Source: Phellopilus nigrolimitatus
Taxonomy: Eukaryota > Basidiomycota > Agaricomycetes > Hymenochaetales > Hymenochaetaceae
Reading direction: 5' to 3'
Length of the DNA: 48,424 nt
Assembly (NCBI GenBank): GCA_021029095.1
Contig: JAJOHG010000192.1
Coordinates: 1 to 48,424, forward strand
Part shown: positions 22,335-34,047 of the stretch, piece by piece
Numbering within the stretch: the first letter of the stretch is position 1
Layout of the letters: the number at the start of each line of letters is the position of its first letter
The notes under the pieces: generated by a model
What the model was told of the DNA's origin: nothing
The model's database searches: none
The model's input: the letters and a program-made list of their open reading frames with translations, nothing else
Made by a program: the position numbers and the translations under genes

Positions 22335-24902
22335 ATGCCCGCCCCCAACCAGCAGGCGACCACCATCCAGGTCGCGTCCGTCGTCTCTTTCTACATGACC
22401 GCCGCCCTCGTCGTACGTACATCTATTCCAATTTCACGTCTATCCCTCCCCGACTAACGCGTTTCTCGCAGATGGTCTTCGTGTATGCCCAACCCGTCTC
22501 CTCCCCAAAGCCCCCTCCTGACGTTTACTCCGCAGCAACAAGGCCGTCCTCAACTCCTCCCCCGACCTGCCCCTCCTCTTTCTCTTCATCCAGCTCGTCA
22601 TCGCCGTCGCCCTCCTCCACCTCTCCGCAGCCGTCTCCTCAAAAATCGACATCCCGCGCCTCGAGCTCGCAACAGCCAAGAAACTCACACCCGTCGTCCT
22701 CGTCAACATCATCGGCCTCGTCTTCAACACCCTCTGCCTGCGCGACGTCGAGGCCAGCTTCTTCCAGGTACGCCTCGCCACATCCCATTCTTCTTCTTCT
22801 AAATTAATTTGAAACGAATACATGGCGCTGTAGATCGCCCGCGGCATGGTCATCCCGCTCACCATCCTCGTCTCCTCCGTCAGCACCCGCACCGCGCCCG
22901 CAGGGCGCGTCGTCACCGCCGCCGGCATCGTCACGCTCGGCTTCCTCCTCGGCGTGTCCCCGCCCTCGCTCTCCTCGCTCTCCTTCTCTTTGTCCCCCGC
23001 CGCGCCGGGCGTTGCCGCCGGCGCGCGCGACCCACACGCCGCGCCGGGGCTCCTCAGCCTCGTGTACGGCCTGCTCTCCGCGCTCTTCATCGCGTTCCAC
23101 AGCGTGCTCATCAAGTCCTCGCTCCCCCACTGCGGCGGCTCGACCATCCAGCTCGCGTACTGGACGAACCTCGGCTCCGCCGCCTTCCTCGCCCCGTTCG
23201 TCGTCCTCACCGGCGAGCCGTTCAAGGTGCTCGCCCTCCTCAGCGACTCCCTCCAGGGCTGGAACTTCAGCGTGTTCGTGTGGGGCAGCCTTGTGACGGG
23301 CGTCTTCGGGTTCTTGCTGTGCATCGCGGGCCTGCTCAGCATCAAGGTGACCAGCCCGGTGACGCATATGTTCTCCAGCGTAAGTCTCCCTTTTTCGCAC
23401 GTCTATTCTTTCTTTGTTCTTGAGACGCGAATCTCGCGGAAGCAAGCTTGGATTTCCCGGCAAACGGAAAGAAAGACGGTTGCCACGAATTTCCTCGCTC
23501 GTATACGCGTTATCCACCTCCATAAGTCCACCGGACCCAAAACTCCCATTCGCGTCGACATACTTCCCCGTGCGCCTCGTCCGGGATCATCATCACAACT
23601 TACGTCGCTACGCCCGCCCCGGGTTATTTTTAGCCTCTATCTTTCGCTCTGCCCAATTTATCTCGACCGACCGATGCGGTACTTGGCGATCATTCAATCT
23701 GCATTCTATGTTTATCGTCGCGCATATACGCGCCCGCGCGTTGCCGTCTGCGTCCACCGTGATCTCCAATTCGCTCCACCTTCATGGATTCCATCATCAA
23801 CGCAGGCCTCCCAATCGCCCCTCCCATCTCATTTGTGTCCTCCCCTCGCTCCTATCAACCTATCTTGGGAGAGCTTTCCATGCACAAACCGCGAGCCAAC
23901 AGCGTCTGCGCTTCCTTTGATACCTGCGCTCTGAACTCTTCAACATTCTTCCTCTCTTCTCTTCTCTTCTTCTGCGCTCTGCCCTGGTCTAATATCTTCC
24001 TGATTACTGGCGCTGACGTGTTGCTTCTCTGTCATCCGTAGGCTGCGCGCTCCGTGATCCAGACCCTGCTCGGCGTCTGGCTATTCGGGGACTTGCTCAC
24101 CATGTACGTTTTCCCGTTTTTATCGTTTCTGTTTTTCTTCGTTCCTTGCGTGCGTACGGCTGGCTAGATTCAGGGGAGGATTTCGTTATGGACTAGGTCT
24201 TTTTTTTTGTTGGCCTAGACCTTTTTTCCGGATTTGCTCGGGCGCCGTTGCTTCCCTACCCATAGCGACGATCCTCCCGCCCTTGCAGATCACTCGCCTT
24301 TTCTGGTGACGACGTGCGGCTTCTATTCCGGGCGTCGGCGTCGTGGAGACGAAGGAGGGCGCCACCGCCGCCGCCGCTTTGTTCTTCGGCTTGTTTTTAG
24401 CGGATCCTCCTATTTTTGTCTTTATTTATTTTTCCTGTTTTGGGACGTTGCATTGACTTTTCTTGCTTGTGCTCCGTAACAACGTCGATGATGACACTGG
24501 CGCTGACGACCATTATTGATTGCATTTGTAGAAACCGCGCGACGTCGATTATGGTCATCCTCCTCGGGACTATGTACGTCCCGGCCCCCCTCTGTCCCCC
24601 ACACCGCTCCGTTCGGCTGACCGTTGCAACGAAACAGGTTCTACACGTGGGCGAAGCACGTCGAGGGCCAGCAGCAGCGCGCCGCGCCCGCGTCGCGGCA
24701 CGGCGCGTCGCCGTCCGCGTCGGGGCTCCTGGGCGCGCGCTCGTCGTCCTCCTCTTTTTCGGGCGCGGAGGAGGAGGAGGGCCTGGGCCTCGAGGACGTG
24801 AAACCAAAGGCGCGCGACCTCGAGTGGGGCCGCCTCGCGCCGGTGAGGGAGGACGACGCGGAGGTGCTGTTCGATGCGGAGAAGGCGCGCGCGCGAGCGT
24901 GA
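22335..24902 (+). CDS. GDP-fucose transporter-like nucleotide-sugar transporter (SLC35C1 type)
   Basis: Seven exons, 22335-22412, 22472-22482, 22536-22767, 22834-23379, 24042-24103, 24532-24573 and 24638-24902, give 411 residues. Exon 2 is only 11 bases. The protein is a multi-span membrane carrier of the drug/metabolite superfamily: VASVVSFYMTAALVMVFVNK, VNIIGLVFNTLCLRDVEASF, FQIARGMVIPLTILVSSVS, GVFGFLLCIAGLLSIKVTSP followed by VTHMFSSAARSVIQTLLGVW, and GTMFYTWAKHVE. The FN-LCL-V-FY-type motif, the IKxTSPxTHxxSxxA motif and the late YTW-K motif match animal GDP-fucose transporters better than other nucleotide-sugar carriers. It would import GDP-fucose into the Golgi lumen in exchange for GMP. 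The tail is acidic, cytosolic and ends RARA. Introns 4 and 5 (662 and 428 bases) are unusually long here. Confidence 0.87.
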
Positions 24903-27900
24903 ACGTGAGCGCGCAGTGCAGGGGGGGCGCCTATGCGCCACCTACCCCTGGATTTGTGTCCCGGCGGCCGGCCTTGCCTCCTTTCTTCGCTTCTTTTTTT
25001 TCGTTTTGTTAATCTATCCTGCTTTCTTGAGCTTACTTCGTCGCAGCCCGCCCGCCCCTCGCACGCCGCTCGTTTATTTATCGCCGCACGCACGCAACCA
25101 TCGCGCACCGCCCGCACTCTGCCGAACTATGCAATCTATAACAATCTATCTATCCGACTCTGTACTCGTTGCTCATTTACGTGTGTACGCCCCCGCCCTC
25201 CCGGCGCACAGCGCACTGCCAGACCTGCCTTAATCCTGCTATCTCGCGCTGCGGGGCGCGCGCAGAACCGAACCGAACCGAACCGAGCTGTGCCTGTTTG
25301 ACTCTGTGTTGTGTACCTCAGTATGTATACATGTACGGACGGACGGACGTTGCACGGACTTCTTTCTTTCCACCCGCACTATACATACCTATATATTCTC
25401 TGTACTCTGCGCCCGCCGGTTGCAGCAATAACAATGATAGAACGGCTTTAGATGTCTACCTACATACTATACGACATATATTAATTAGGCACGGGCACGG
25501 GCGTTCTCCCCCCGATCGCCGATCGCTGAGAATGAGATTGGGCGTCTGCTCCGCCCCCCGGCACCGCAGGAGCTGCTTATGGCGCCCTCGCGGGAGGTGG
25601 CGCGCGCGGGGTGAAATGCGCCTGCGTTTCTCCGCGCGCGTCGTGCAATCTGCGAGTTGCGATGCGGCGCGCTGATTGCGGGGCCAGGGACGTACGTACG
25701 TACGTGCGCCCCCTGGCGGATGTGCGTGTTTTGCCCTGGGGAAGGTGGGGGACGGGGCATGGTTCGGTTCCTTTTATTGATTTGATTTGATTTGCTTTTT
25801 TGTCCGCTCTGGGCGAACTCTGGGCGAGCACTATATGTACGTACGTACGCAGAGGCCCGGGATCATCGAAGGCGCGCGTTTTATCAACGCTGGTTCGAGA
25901 CGGTGGTGCCTGGGGAGCGTCGCGCGGGTACCCCGCGAAGCGCGAAGCACGAAGCCATCCGTGCGCGGATAAAAATGCCGCGATAGATGCGAGGCGGAAG
26001 GGGGGCGCGGAGGGGCGCGTGGGCGGCCGGAGGAGCGGCCAGAGGGAGGTCTATATGCGTATTATTCTATGGGCTATGATGTGTATATCTGGCTCGGACG
26101 CATACAGGATTGCGAGTGTGCGTTGGGTGCTAGGTCTCCGGGGATGCGCGGGCATATCATATGTGCGATCTTCAGAGGCTTCTTTACCCCCCTCCTCCTT
26201 TCGTGATTTTATTTCGGGCCGGAGGGCGTTGCGGATGGGCGGGCGCCCTTTGGCGTCCCCGCGCGCGCGGTAGCAGAAGGGCTTTTGGGGGTTTCTGTTG
26301 CCTTGGGACAGGTGGAAAACATTCAGTTCGGAGGACAAAGCAAGAAAATCAGGACTGCGTGCGAGACGGTAGTACATGCTAAGAGAGTATAACTTAAGGT
26401 CTCGACGCCGCGCAGGTGGAGGAAATATAAGTTATAAGCACGCGCGTCCAGAAGAAAGGAACGCGGTCACGTGATGAGAGTGGGGAGGGGAAAGGAAAGG
26501 AACAGAAGAAAGTCACTTAGTCAGAAGATTATAGGCCGTAGATGCGCGCGCGTGCGGGGGCGGAGGGCGGTTGGGGTGCCAGTGAGGCAGGCTGTGTGGA
26601 GGCCAGACGACCAGTTGGCTGGCCAGCGCGGATTTCAGGCCCAGGGCGTGCCCGCTTATCCGCCAAGCCGGAAGCCACGAATGGTCCGTTCGATTCGTTT
26701 GGCGCCGCCACAGAAGTACGTGCGCATGCACGCGCGTCACCGGCGGGCGGGCGGCCGCGGATGGGCTCGCCTGTGTGTTCGTGCCTGGGCTTGCGAAGGC
26801 GCAGGACGGCGGACGCGGGCAGAAGGACGGGGCGCCCCGCGTGGTCCGCTGTGAGAACATCAGGCTCGAAAGACTCAGACTTAGACTCAGAATCTGGCTC
26901 AGACTCTTGCTCAGACACAGGCTTCGGGTGTCAGAGAACCTCGGAGAATTAGGCCAGCGCCGCGCGGAGAGAGAAGGGCACGAGGTGATCGGCCCCCCGG
27001 CTGATGCCCTTCCTCTTTACCCGCGTCTTTCTGCAGTTGTGCGACGAGAGGAAGGTCCGCGCATGCTGTCCGAGAGAGCTAGGAATAAAATGTATTTGTT
27101 TTGTTTCTGCAGGTAAAAATGAATAAATTCGGTGCCTGTCGTCGTAGGATGCGACGTCCAGGTCAAAAAAGACAAGCCAATCCGACAAGTGCGCGGAAGG
27201 ACGAGGTACGAGGTGTGATCGCTTGAGAGAAGAGAAGAGATGGCAGCTGGGCAGCCATGCGGGTCGGTGGTGGCGACATGATTCCGGACCCAAAAATAGC
27301 TGATTCTGGGGGCGTGGGCCGTGGCGGTGTACGCCGATCCTGGCCGGGAGGTAGCGCTCTCCACGGACCGCGTCGGGCGCTCTGGGCAGCATGACGAAAA
27401 GGGCTCGCAAGCACGCGCGCACATTCCAATTGGCTGGCCGGCAGAGGAAAAGCGTTAAACCAGAACGGTATTTTAGACTTCAATGACCGAATTCGCGCCT
27501 GTTGATCTGCAGATCCCTCAAGACTCCAACCGGCATACGGGCAGGGGTAAGCGGAGAGCGAGCCTTCGGAGTCTTACCCAGTGCGTGCGCGCTGGAGGCT
27601 ATCGAACGCGGTCAGCCATAGCCGAGCGAGAACACGCAGGCCACGAGGCAGATAGCGTGCAGGCCAGCAGGCGCCTTAACGCAGATTTGGCCCGCTCGCC
27701 TTGTGCAGCGCGCATTTCTCCGCGTCGACGTGCGCAGGTGTCTTCCTGTGGCAGATAGAAAGGGGGGCTACGGCTACTCCATGTATTTCTGTTCGCCCGA
27801 TGGCTGAAGATATATTTGATTGATCGTTGGGGATGAGGGGGGCGCAACAGTTGCAAACCAGGGGGGGTTCGAAAGGGAACCTGTGGATCCGATCTTGCTG

Positions 27901-28300
27901 TGTATATATTTTTGTGAAAGCCTCGAAAAAGGATACGAAAAAGGGGGTTGGAGATCTCGCGCTCTAGAGATTAGAATGGAGTGGAGCAGCAGGGCAAATG
28001 CTCAACGCAGAATAAAGAGAAATGAAAAAGAAAAAGAAACGACGAACGGAAACCCGGAAGGAGTAATGTGTGTGCCTGTGCGGCAGACCGGCCGTATACA
28101 CTCCCAAAGCGGTAACCATGATGGATGGGCCCGTCGATCAAGCCGGCGTTGCGGCGTCGGCGACGAGCTCACATTGTTAACATGTCACTGGAGCTGCCCT
28201 CCCTAAAAGCAACTTGCCCCCCGATGCCTCTCCTCCTCCATCCTCCATTCGTTTCTCCTCCCGCTGCCCCTCCTCTCCTTCCGCCACCCACACCCTCACA
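24903..28300. other. 3.4-kb GC-rich gene-free tract
   Basis: Open frames on both strands overlap here because GC-rich DNA has few stops, but I recognise no domain or coherent gene model. It contains small simple repeats: GAACC units near 25265-25290, ACGG units near 25333-25348, ACGT units at 25691-25706 and 25838-25850, and a CAGACT-type array near 26870-26925. A long non-coding RNA or a fast-evolving gene cannot be excluded without expression data. Confidence 0.5.
26866..26925. repeat. Imperfect GACTCA/TCAGAC array
   Basis: About eight imperfect copies of a six-base unit (GACTCA, GAATCT, GGCTCA) in a row. On the complement it would read as a Ser-Glu/Asp run (SEQESEPDSESKSES), but there is no wider gene model. 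I treat it as simple sequence. Confidence 0.7.
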
Positions 28301-30425
28301 ATGGCCGCCGCCGCCCCCGCCGCCGCCCGCCCGCCACACGCCCTCGCCATGCCCGCCGGCATCGACAAAAAGCCCGCGGGCCCAGCCAGGGGCTTCGCCC
28401 TGCCCCCAACGCCGCCGCTCTCCGACGACGAGCACGACGACCCGCGCGTCGGCCCCGCGCGCCTCGACGCCGCCGCCGACAGGCCGCGCGCCCCGCCGAC
28501 GCGCGTCTTCGAGCGCACGCTGGGCGACACCGAGCTGTCCTACTACCTCCCCTCGCGCGCAGACGGCGTCAACGACATGTCCGTCCCACCCCCCAGCACC
28601 CTTCTCTTCCTCCTTTGAGTCACATTAACCCACGCGCTTCAGGTACCTGCACCTCGGCTTCCGCGCGCCCGCCGCGCTGCTCGCCCCGGCCCGCGTGCGC
28701 GCCGCCTGGGCGTACCTGCGCCTCGTGCACCCGCCGCTCGCCGCGCACGTGCGCCCGGCGCCCGCGGGCACGGGCGCGTACGCCGAGACGCGCTTCGCGT
28801 ACGCCGCGCCGCGCTCCGCCGCCGCGGCGCTCGCGCAGGCGGGCGCCGCGCTCGAGTTCCGCGCGCAGGGCAGGGACGCGCTCGTCGACGCGTACCTCAA
28901 CGGCCCTCGCACCCTCGGCGACGAGCGTCTTGCGTACCTGATCGTGGGGTGCGGCGGCGGCGGCGCGGCCGAGCCGCTGCTGACGCCGGCGAGCACGCCG
29001 GGCCCCGCTCAGACGCGCGACGAGGCGTTCCCGCCCTTCCCGCCGTCTCCGTCTGCGGCTCCGGCTTCTGACCCGCCGGAGGAAGACGTCAGGGAGTACG
29101 ACCTCCTCATCTGCGCGACGCACTTCCTCGGCGACGGCATGGCGCTGCACCGCTTCGCGAACGAGCTCTTCCTGCTGCTCGCCGGGCGCGATGCGGAGGG
29201 GCGGGAGAAGCCGACGGCGGAGATCGAGGAGATGCTCCGGCGCGAGTGGGAGGCGAGGTGGGGAGGAGCCGAGCACCGCGAGCGCACGGAGGCTAAGGGC
29301 GTTAAGGTGCTCCCGTGTGCGATCGAAGACGCCCTCCCGCAGGTCGACGGCCGCTTCCGACGGGCGGCGGGGAAGGTCGATTTCCAGAGCAGCCAGCAGA
29401 ATATCATCGTAAGTGGCTGCATCCTCTTATCTCCCGCCTTATCTTTGGTAGACGCTGATTTGCGCTATTCTAACTCTTTTTCTCTCTCTTTCTTTTCGTT
29501 CAGGGTGGCCACGCCTTCCCTCGTAAGAAACACGCCGTCAGGCGCACTGTCGTGCAGACCGTTCCGCTCGACGCGAAAAAGACAAAGGCGGTTCTGAAGA
29601 AGTGCAAGGAGAACGGCGTGTCGATCGCGAACGCCTTCTTCGCGCTCAGCGCCCTTGCCTGGGGGCGCGTAAAGGAGCTCGAGAAGGAGGGCGCGCAGGG
29701 GCGAGAGCTGCCCATGTAAGTCCTCCCTAGAGCCCTCGTAGCCCCAAGAGCGCTAAAACCTGATCTTTCTCTATGCAAGAATGATGTACACGGCGCTCAA
29801 CCTCCGCCCGTACCTCCTCGCCTCCGCAACCGCCGACAGCTCGTACTGGTTCACCGCGATCGGGTACCTCAACATCGTCCTCCCCGCCTTCCTCCCCTCC
29901 TCATCCGCACCCGCGCGCGTGCACCAGACCTTCTGGCACCGCGCGCGCGCGGCGAAGCGCCAGATCGCGCACGCCGCGAAGCACCCGCTGCTCGTGAGCC
30001 GCACGCACGAGATGGCGCGCACCCGCGGGGCGCGCGCGCGCGCCTGGGCGCGGGAGGACGACGAGAGGGACGCGCGCGCCCGGGGCGCGCCTCTCCCCGC
30101 GACTACGGCCGAAGCCGCACCCGCCGAGGCGGCAGCGCCGCCCCCCTGGGCGCGCGCGCGCGCGCCGTCGACGGCGCTCGTGGGGCTCTCGATGCTGGGG
30201 AACCTCGACGGGACGTACGCGCACGGGGCGTACCCCGCGCTCGCGCTGCACACGCTGACGACGGGGAGCCGGCAGCGCGCGGGCGCGGCGCTGCTGTTCG
30301 GGTACACGTTCTGCGGGCGGCTGTGGCTGAGCCTCGGGCACGACGCGCACGGCTTTGCGGACGGCGCGGTCGAGCGGTGGTGGGCGGCGCTGCTGCGCGG
30401 CGTGGACGAGTTTCTGGTGGGCTAG
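28301..30425 (+). CDS. CoA-dependent acyltransferase-like (condensation/alcohol acetyltransferase fold)
   Basis: Four exons, 28301-28578, 28643-29408, 29504-29715 and 29780-30425, give 633 residues, all junctions in frame. The key motif is CATHFLGDGMALHRFANELF near residues 275-295, matching the HxxxDG active-site motif of BAHD, condensation and alcohol-acetyltransferase folds. A second half has GVSIANAFFALSALAWGRV and ends with LLFGYTFCGRLWLSLGHDAH, the region that usually closes the acyl channel. An Ala/Arg-rich insert (about 30010-30180) sits between them. No signal peptide or membrane anchor is seen, so it is probably cytosolic and uses an acyl-CoA donor. The acceptor is unknown; fungal relatives acylate alcohols, sugars and secondary metabolites. 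Third codon positions are almost all G or C, like the two fucose genes to the left. Confidence 0.8.
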
Positions 30426-31314
30426 GTGTGCGGGGGGTGGGTCTGACTTTTCGTTTCGTTTCGTTTTTTTTTTTTTTCTTTAGAACAGATCTGGCTTTGT
30501 GCGTGTGTGCATGTACGACGGACATTTTGTACAGACGATGCGGACTCTTTGCATATCTATGTTGGACACTGCTGCTGCGGACTTTCTCTCCTGCTTTCGA
30601 TATGACTTTCAGCTTGCTTATTCTCGTACCGAGGTGTTGTTATTTTTTGTGTCGCTTAGATATGTTTGTATGTAGTTCTGTAAAACTGCTACTCGCTACT
30701 CTTTTTGCATGTGTTCCTCTTCGTCGGTCGTGCCCTTGGGAGGAGCGCGCCGTTTTTCCGTGGAGGTGGAGTATTTGCCCCTCCGTTATGAATCGTCTGT
30801 ATTCGCGTTAGTCGTTCAGGATCGACAGTGGGGCCGGTTGTGTGCCAAAACAAGTAACATTGTATGTCTGACCGACGTCGAGGAGAGGAGAGAATATTGC
30901 ATGTTCGTAGTTCCTGACGCTGTCTGGCACGGGGCGCGCAGGTCAGGATTCAGCTCCGTGTCGGCCGAAGAGGGCACGAGAGGCCGGTCGAAAACGAAAG
31001 TAGTGTCGCGTTTTTCGCGGACTTTGGTCAAAAGCACGTACATGTATTGAACAGCGCCCGCTGCCGGTACCGTTCCTGCAGCCGCTGCTGCTTGCAATAC
31101 GATGATAATATGGATACTGGTTGCTACAGTTTATTACTTCGCCGGTCGCAAGATAGCTATTCAGCAACCACAGGGTTTAAAGTAAGTAATTTACCGATGT
31201 TACAAAGGTACAGGAGAGAGTGCATGGGGGCGACGCGATTCCGGCAAAGTCAGCGAAAAAGAGAACGTTGAACGTTGACTTCGGTTTCGGCCAGTCTCAT
31301 GCAAGCAGTTGGTC
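30426..31314. other. Intergenic, 3' flank of the acyltransferase
   Basis: Starts with the acyltransferase 3' UTR, including a T run near 30465. No gene recognised. Composition drops from GC-rich to average here, and the F-box-derived repeat begins at about 31315. Confidence 0.5.
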
Positions 31315-31790
31315 CGGGTAATGGACCGGTTTTGAAAAATGCGTTCATCTAGCTGGAGGATAGTCTATGCATCGCAGACGCAGCTGCTCTCAATATCTTA
31401 TGCACATGATGAATGTCCATGTTCTGTCTTTGTAGCAAGTACTTGTGGGCATAAACAGACAAGGATAAGCACAGCCTTTAAGCTACGAGCCCAACGGAAG
31501 ACGTACTGCACGCCTGGCTTTAGCGCTGACTGTATTTTGTGCGAGGCGGAGTCGTCGAGCAGCGGACAGCCAACTATTTCCAGTCTTTCACGTATCAGGT
31601 CCCCTCCGAGGAACCTCCAAAGGAGCTCGTCGTCTAACGCGTTGCCTTCGAAGCGCGGCGTGCGGAGCGGCAGGTCGGTGCAGAAGGCACTCCCTGCCCC
31701 AACCCGCAACCTTGTCGTGTGCTTTGACGAGCACGTGTTCTATGGGACACTTTGTTGACACTTTGCGCAGTGCTCCATGACACGCATCCG
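31315..31790 (-). pseudogene. F-box copy C, 3'-terminal fragment
   Basis: About 280 bases matching the C-terminal ninety-odd codons of the two intact F-box genes (KCPIEHVLVKA, LPLRTPRFEGNALDDELLWR, RLEIVGCPLLDDSASHKIQS) plus 3' flank. It lacks the N-terminus and the F-box. It has an 11-base duplication in the GGGACACTTT region near 31745-31765 and an extra G near 31690 that shifts the frame. The stop codon is lost: TAG in copy A is TGG here. Its 3' flank keeps the uninterrupted site where copy A has a MITE. The sequence around the lost stop is closer to copy A than to the adjacent copy B. Confidence 0.88.
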
Positions 31791-31989
31791 ACGCACGCCG
31801 AAATCTTGCAAAGTCAGAATTACAACGTGCGCTCGTTTCGTTTTCCAACCTGACCCGCGCCTGCCGTTATCTGCGAAAATAGCTGTAATGATCCGCCCAG
31901 CACCCTCTTCGCTTCTCCGGATTTTGTTTCTGTTCATCCGCGGAGTCAACGAGTTAAGTACAGTGTTGTGTCCAGCCAGCTGGATACTA

Positions 31990-34047
31990 TTACTATTTTG
32001 TGTTTGTAAATGCAACTGCTTTTAGCATCTTATGCACATGAGGAATTCTATCTTTACCGTAAGTACTTGTGCTCGTGCTCAGACAAGGGTAAGCGCAGTC
32101 TTTCAGCAGGTTATATGTTTAACTGACGATATACTGCACGTCTGACTCCAGGGCTGACTGTATTTTGTGCAAGGCGAAGTCATCGAGCAGAGGACAGCCG
32201 AATATTTCCAATCTTTCAAGCGCCAAGTCTTTGTCCAAGAACCTCCAAACGAGCTCGTCGTCGAACGCGTTGCCTTCGAAGCGCAGCGTGCGGAGCGGCA
32301 GGTTGGTGCGGAAGGCACTCCTGCCCCATTCTGGAATTCTGTTGAGCACTTTGATGCTCATGTGCTCGATGGGACACTTTGAGCAGTGCTTCATGATATG
32401 GTCAATGAGCCGTGGCATAGTGTCGCCTTCGTTTTCGAAATGGAGAGTGAGATCTGTGAGTGCAGTGTACTCCTTCACTTTCTTATAGAAATAGCTATTC
32501 GCCAGCAATTCCTCCATGCCTCCGCCCCAGTCTTCTTCGAATATAACTTCGTAGGTAAGCTTCGTTATGTTCGGAGTGTGCAGAGACATCATGATCATTC
32601 CAACGCTGTTTTGAACATTCTCCCCATCATGCTCTTCACGTCCCCAGTTCTTGATCACGTCGAAACCCACATGCAGAGTCTCCAGTGCGGGCAATGTTAC
32701 CGTAAGTTCGCGAGTAGGTTCATGGAAACGCTCGCAGTTGAACAGTTTTAGGTATTTCAGATTACGCAAGGTATCGAGGAAATCCAGTAGCATTTCCACG
32801 TCGAACGTTTCGTTAGTATCATCAGGGTCTTTGCCGTGGAAAAATAGGTCACAGGAGACGAGCGATGGTCCGAAGCAGCTCCGCGGAATAACATTTTTGA
32901 CAATCAAATGCTTGAGATTGGGAATCTTCCACGTCGAGTAGAAATGTGCATCATCCTCTACCACGTTTTCCCGGTCTGGATCGTCTGCCCACATCAGCGA
33001 GAGCGTATGCAAAGAAGGTAAATCCATATCCAGACACGAGTCACGCAGCATCTTCAAGCATTCTGCGGCCTTTTCCGCGTCACATTCAAAGTTGAATGTC
33101 TGCCATCGCCTGGAATGAGGAAGAATATCTCGTATATAATCTGTGAAAAACCCTTTTGATTCATCCAGTAAAGATCGGATGGAAATGGTCAGCCCTGACG
33201 CTTTATTCCGTGCCAGGTAGAGATTGCGGTTCTCTGGGCGCTGGAAGTGCGAGAGCCGCCCCCACAAGGCCGGGGTGTTCAATGCGAGAGTACGAAAGCG
33301 ATGGTTCACGCTTGATAGCCCATGCACAAAGACCCCCAGACCTCGATCGCAACTGGGTTCACCCGCGATTTCCAGGTCACATTTATGGAGTTCGTAAGAG
33401 AGCTCGAATATGTGCATAACCAGCTCATCGGGTAAGGACGCGACGCCCCGACCCCGCACGCCCGATATTAGCCATTTTTCAAGAAGGGACACCCCGCTTT
33501 GGACGAAGTCGTGGATCGAATTGAGCCCCTTCTGTGCGCTTTTCAGCATGCCGACAGTGTCCTGCACGTTCAGTATTTCTTGATAGCGAGAACTGGGCTC
33601 GAAGTATCGTCTCATGAATGGGCTGAGTAAGATGAAATAAGACCTGGTTAAGCGAAGGAATGTGAGAGTGCTTACCCGTTCACTGCCCATACGTCCGGAT
33701 CGTTCCATAGGGGCACGTCCGATGCTGCCATTCTGTATGCTAAGAAGTTCGTTACAGCGTACATTGGTGCATAACCTAAGGACGCGTTGTCTGTGTGAGT
33801 CATGGTTAGACAAAGGAAATGTGATTTTTGGATGGATCTTGCAGTTTTAGGAAGAGTTGCAGAATTGACTTCTGAAAGGTGTTGGGAAAACTAATGACGT
33901 CTCCAGTCACCGGGAGAGCCTCAGTATAAGTGCTCGAGAGAACAAAAGAGCCTTACTATGGAAACGACTTACGGAGCCGATGATTAACGAGACAAAGAAC
34001 GAGGAGCTCTCACAAACCGGCACAAAGAAAATGAAGGAGGAGTGGCT
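31990..34047 (-). repeat. Right arm of inverted duplication (F-box unit B)
   Basis: Inverted copy of the left arm, including promoter (33804-34047), gene and short 3' flank. The promoter boundary at about 34047 abuts a hyphenated palindrome at 34050-34099. No MITE: the flank reads CTCATGTGCATAAGATGC. Confidence 0.87.
32119..33803 (-). CDS. F-box protein, copy B
   Basis: Exons 33803-33676 and 33622-32119 with a 53-base intron give 543 residues, exactly the lengths of copy A on the other strand. The N-terminus is MTHTDNASLGYAPMYAVTNF. The F-box-type segment starts near residue 103 (VASLPDELVMHIFELSYELH) and is followed by leucine-spaced repeats. Most residues are identical to copy A, and differences are scattered substitutions without a single frame-changing indel. 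That points to selection keeping both copies coding, or to recent duplication or conversion. It probably acts as an SCF substrate receptor; the target is unknown. Confidence 0.9.

Noticed and set aside
26529..26918. Minus-strand frame with a Ser/Glu/Asp-rich start
   Set aside because: The acidic run is produced by a six-base simple repeat, and the rest has no recognisable domain or splice-linked exon.
27599..27900. A possible tRNA suggested by GGTTCGAAA-like and GCCATAGCC words
   Set aside because: I could not fold a cloverleaf with acceptor, anticodon and T arms at the right spacing.
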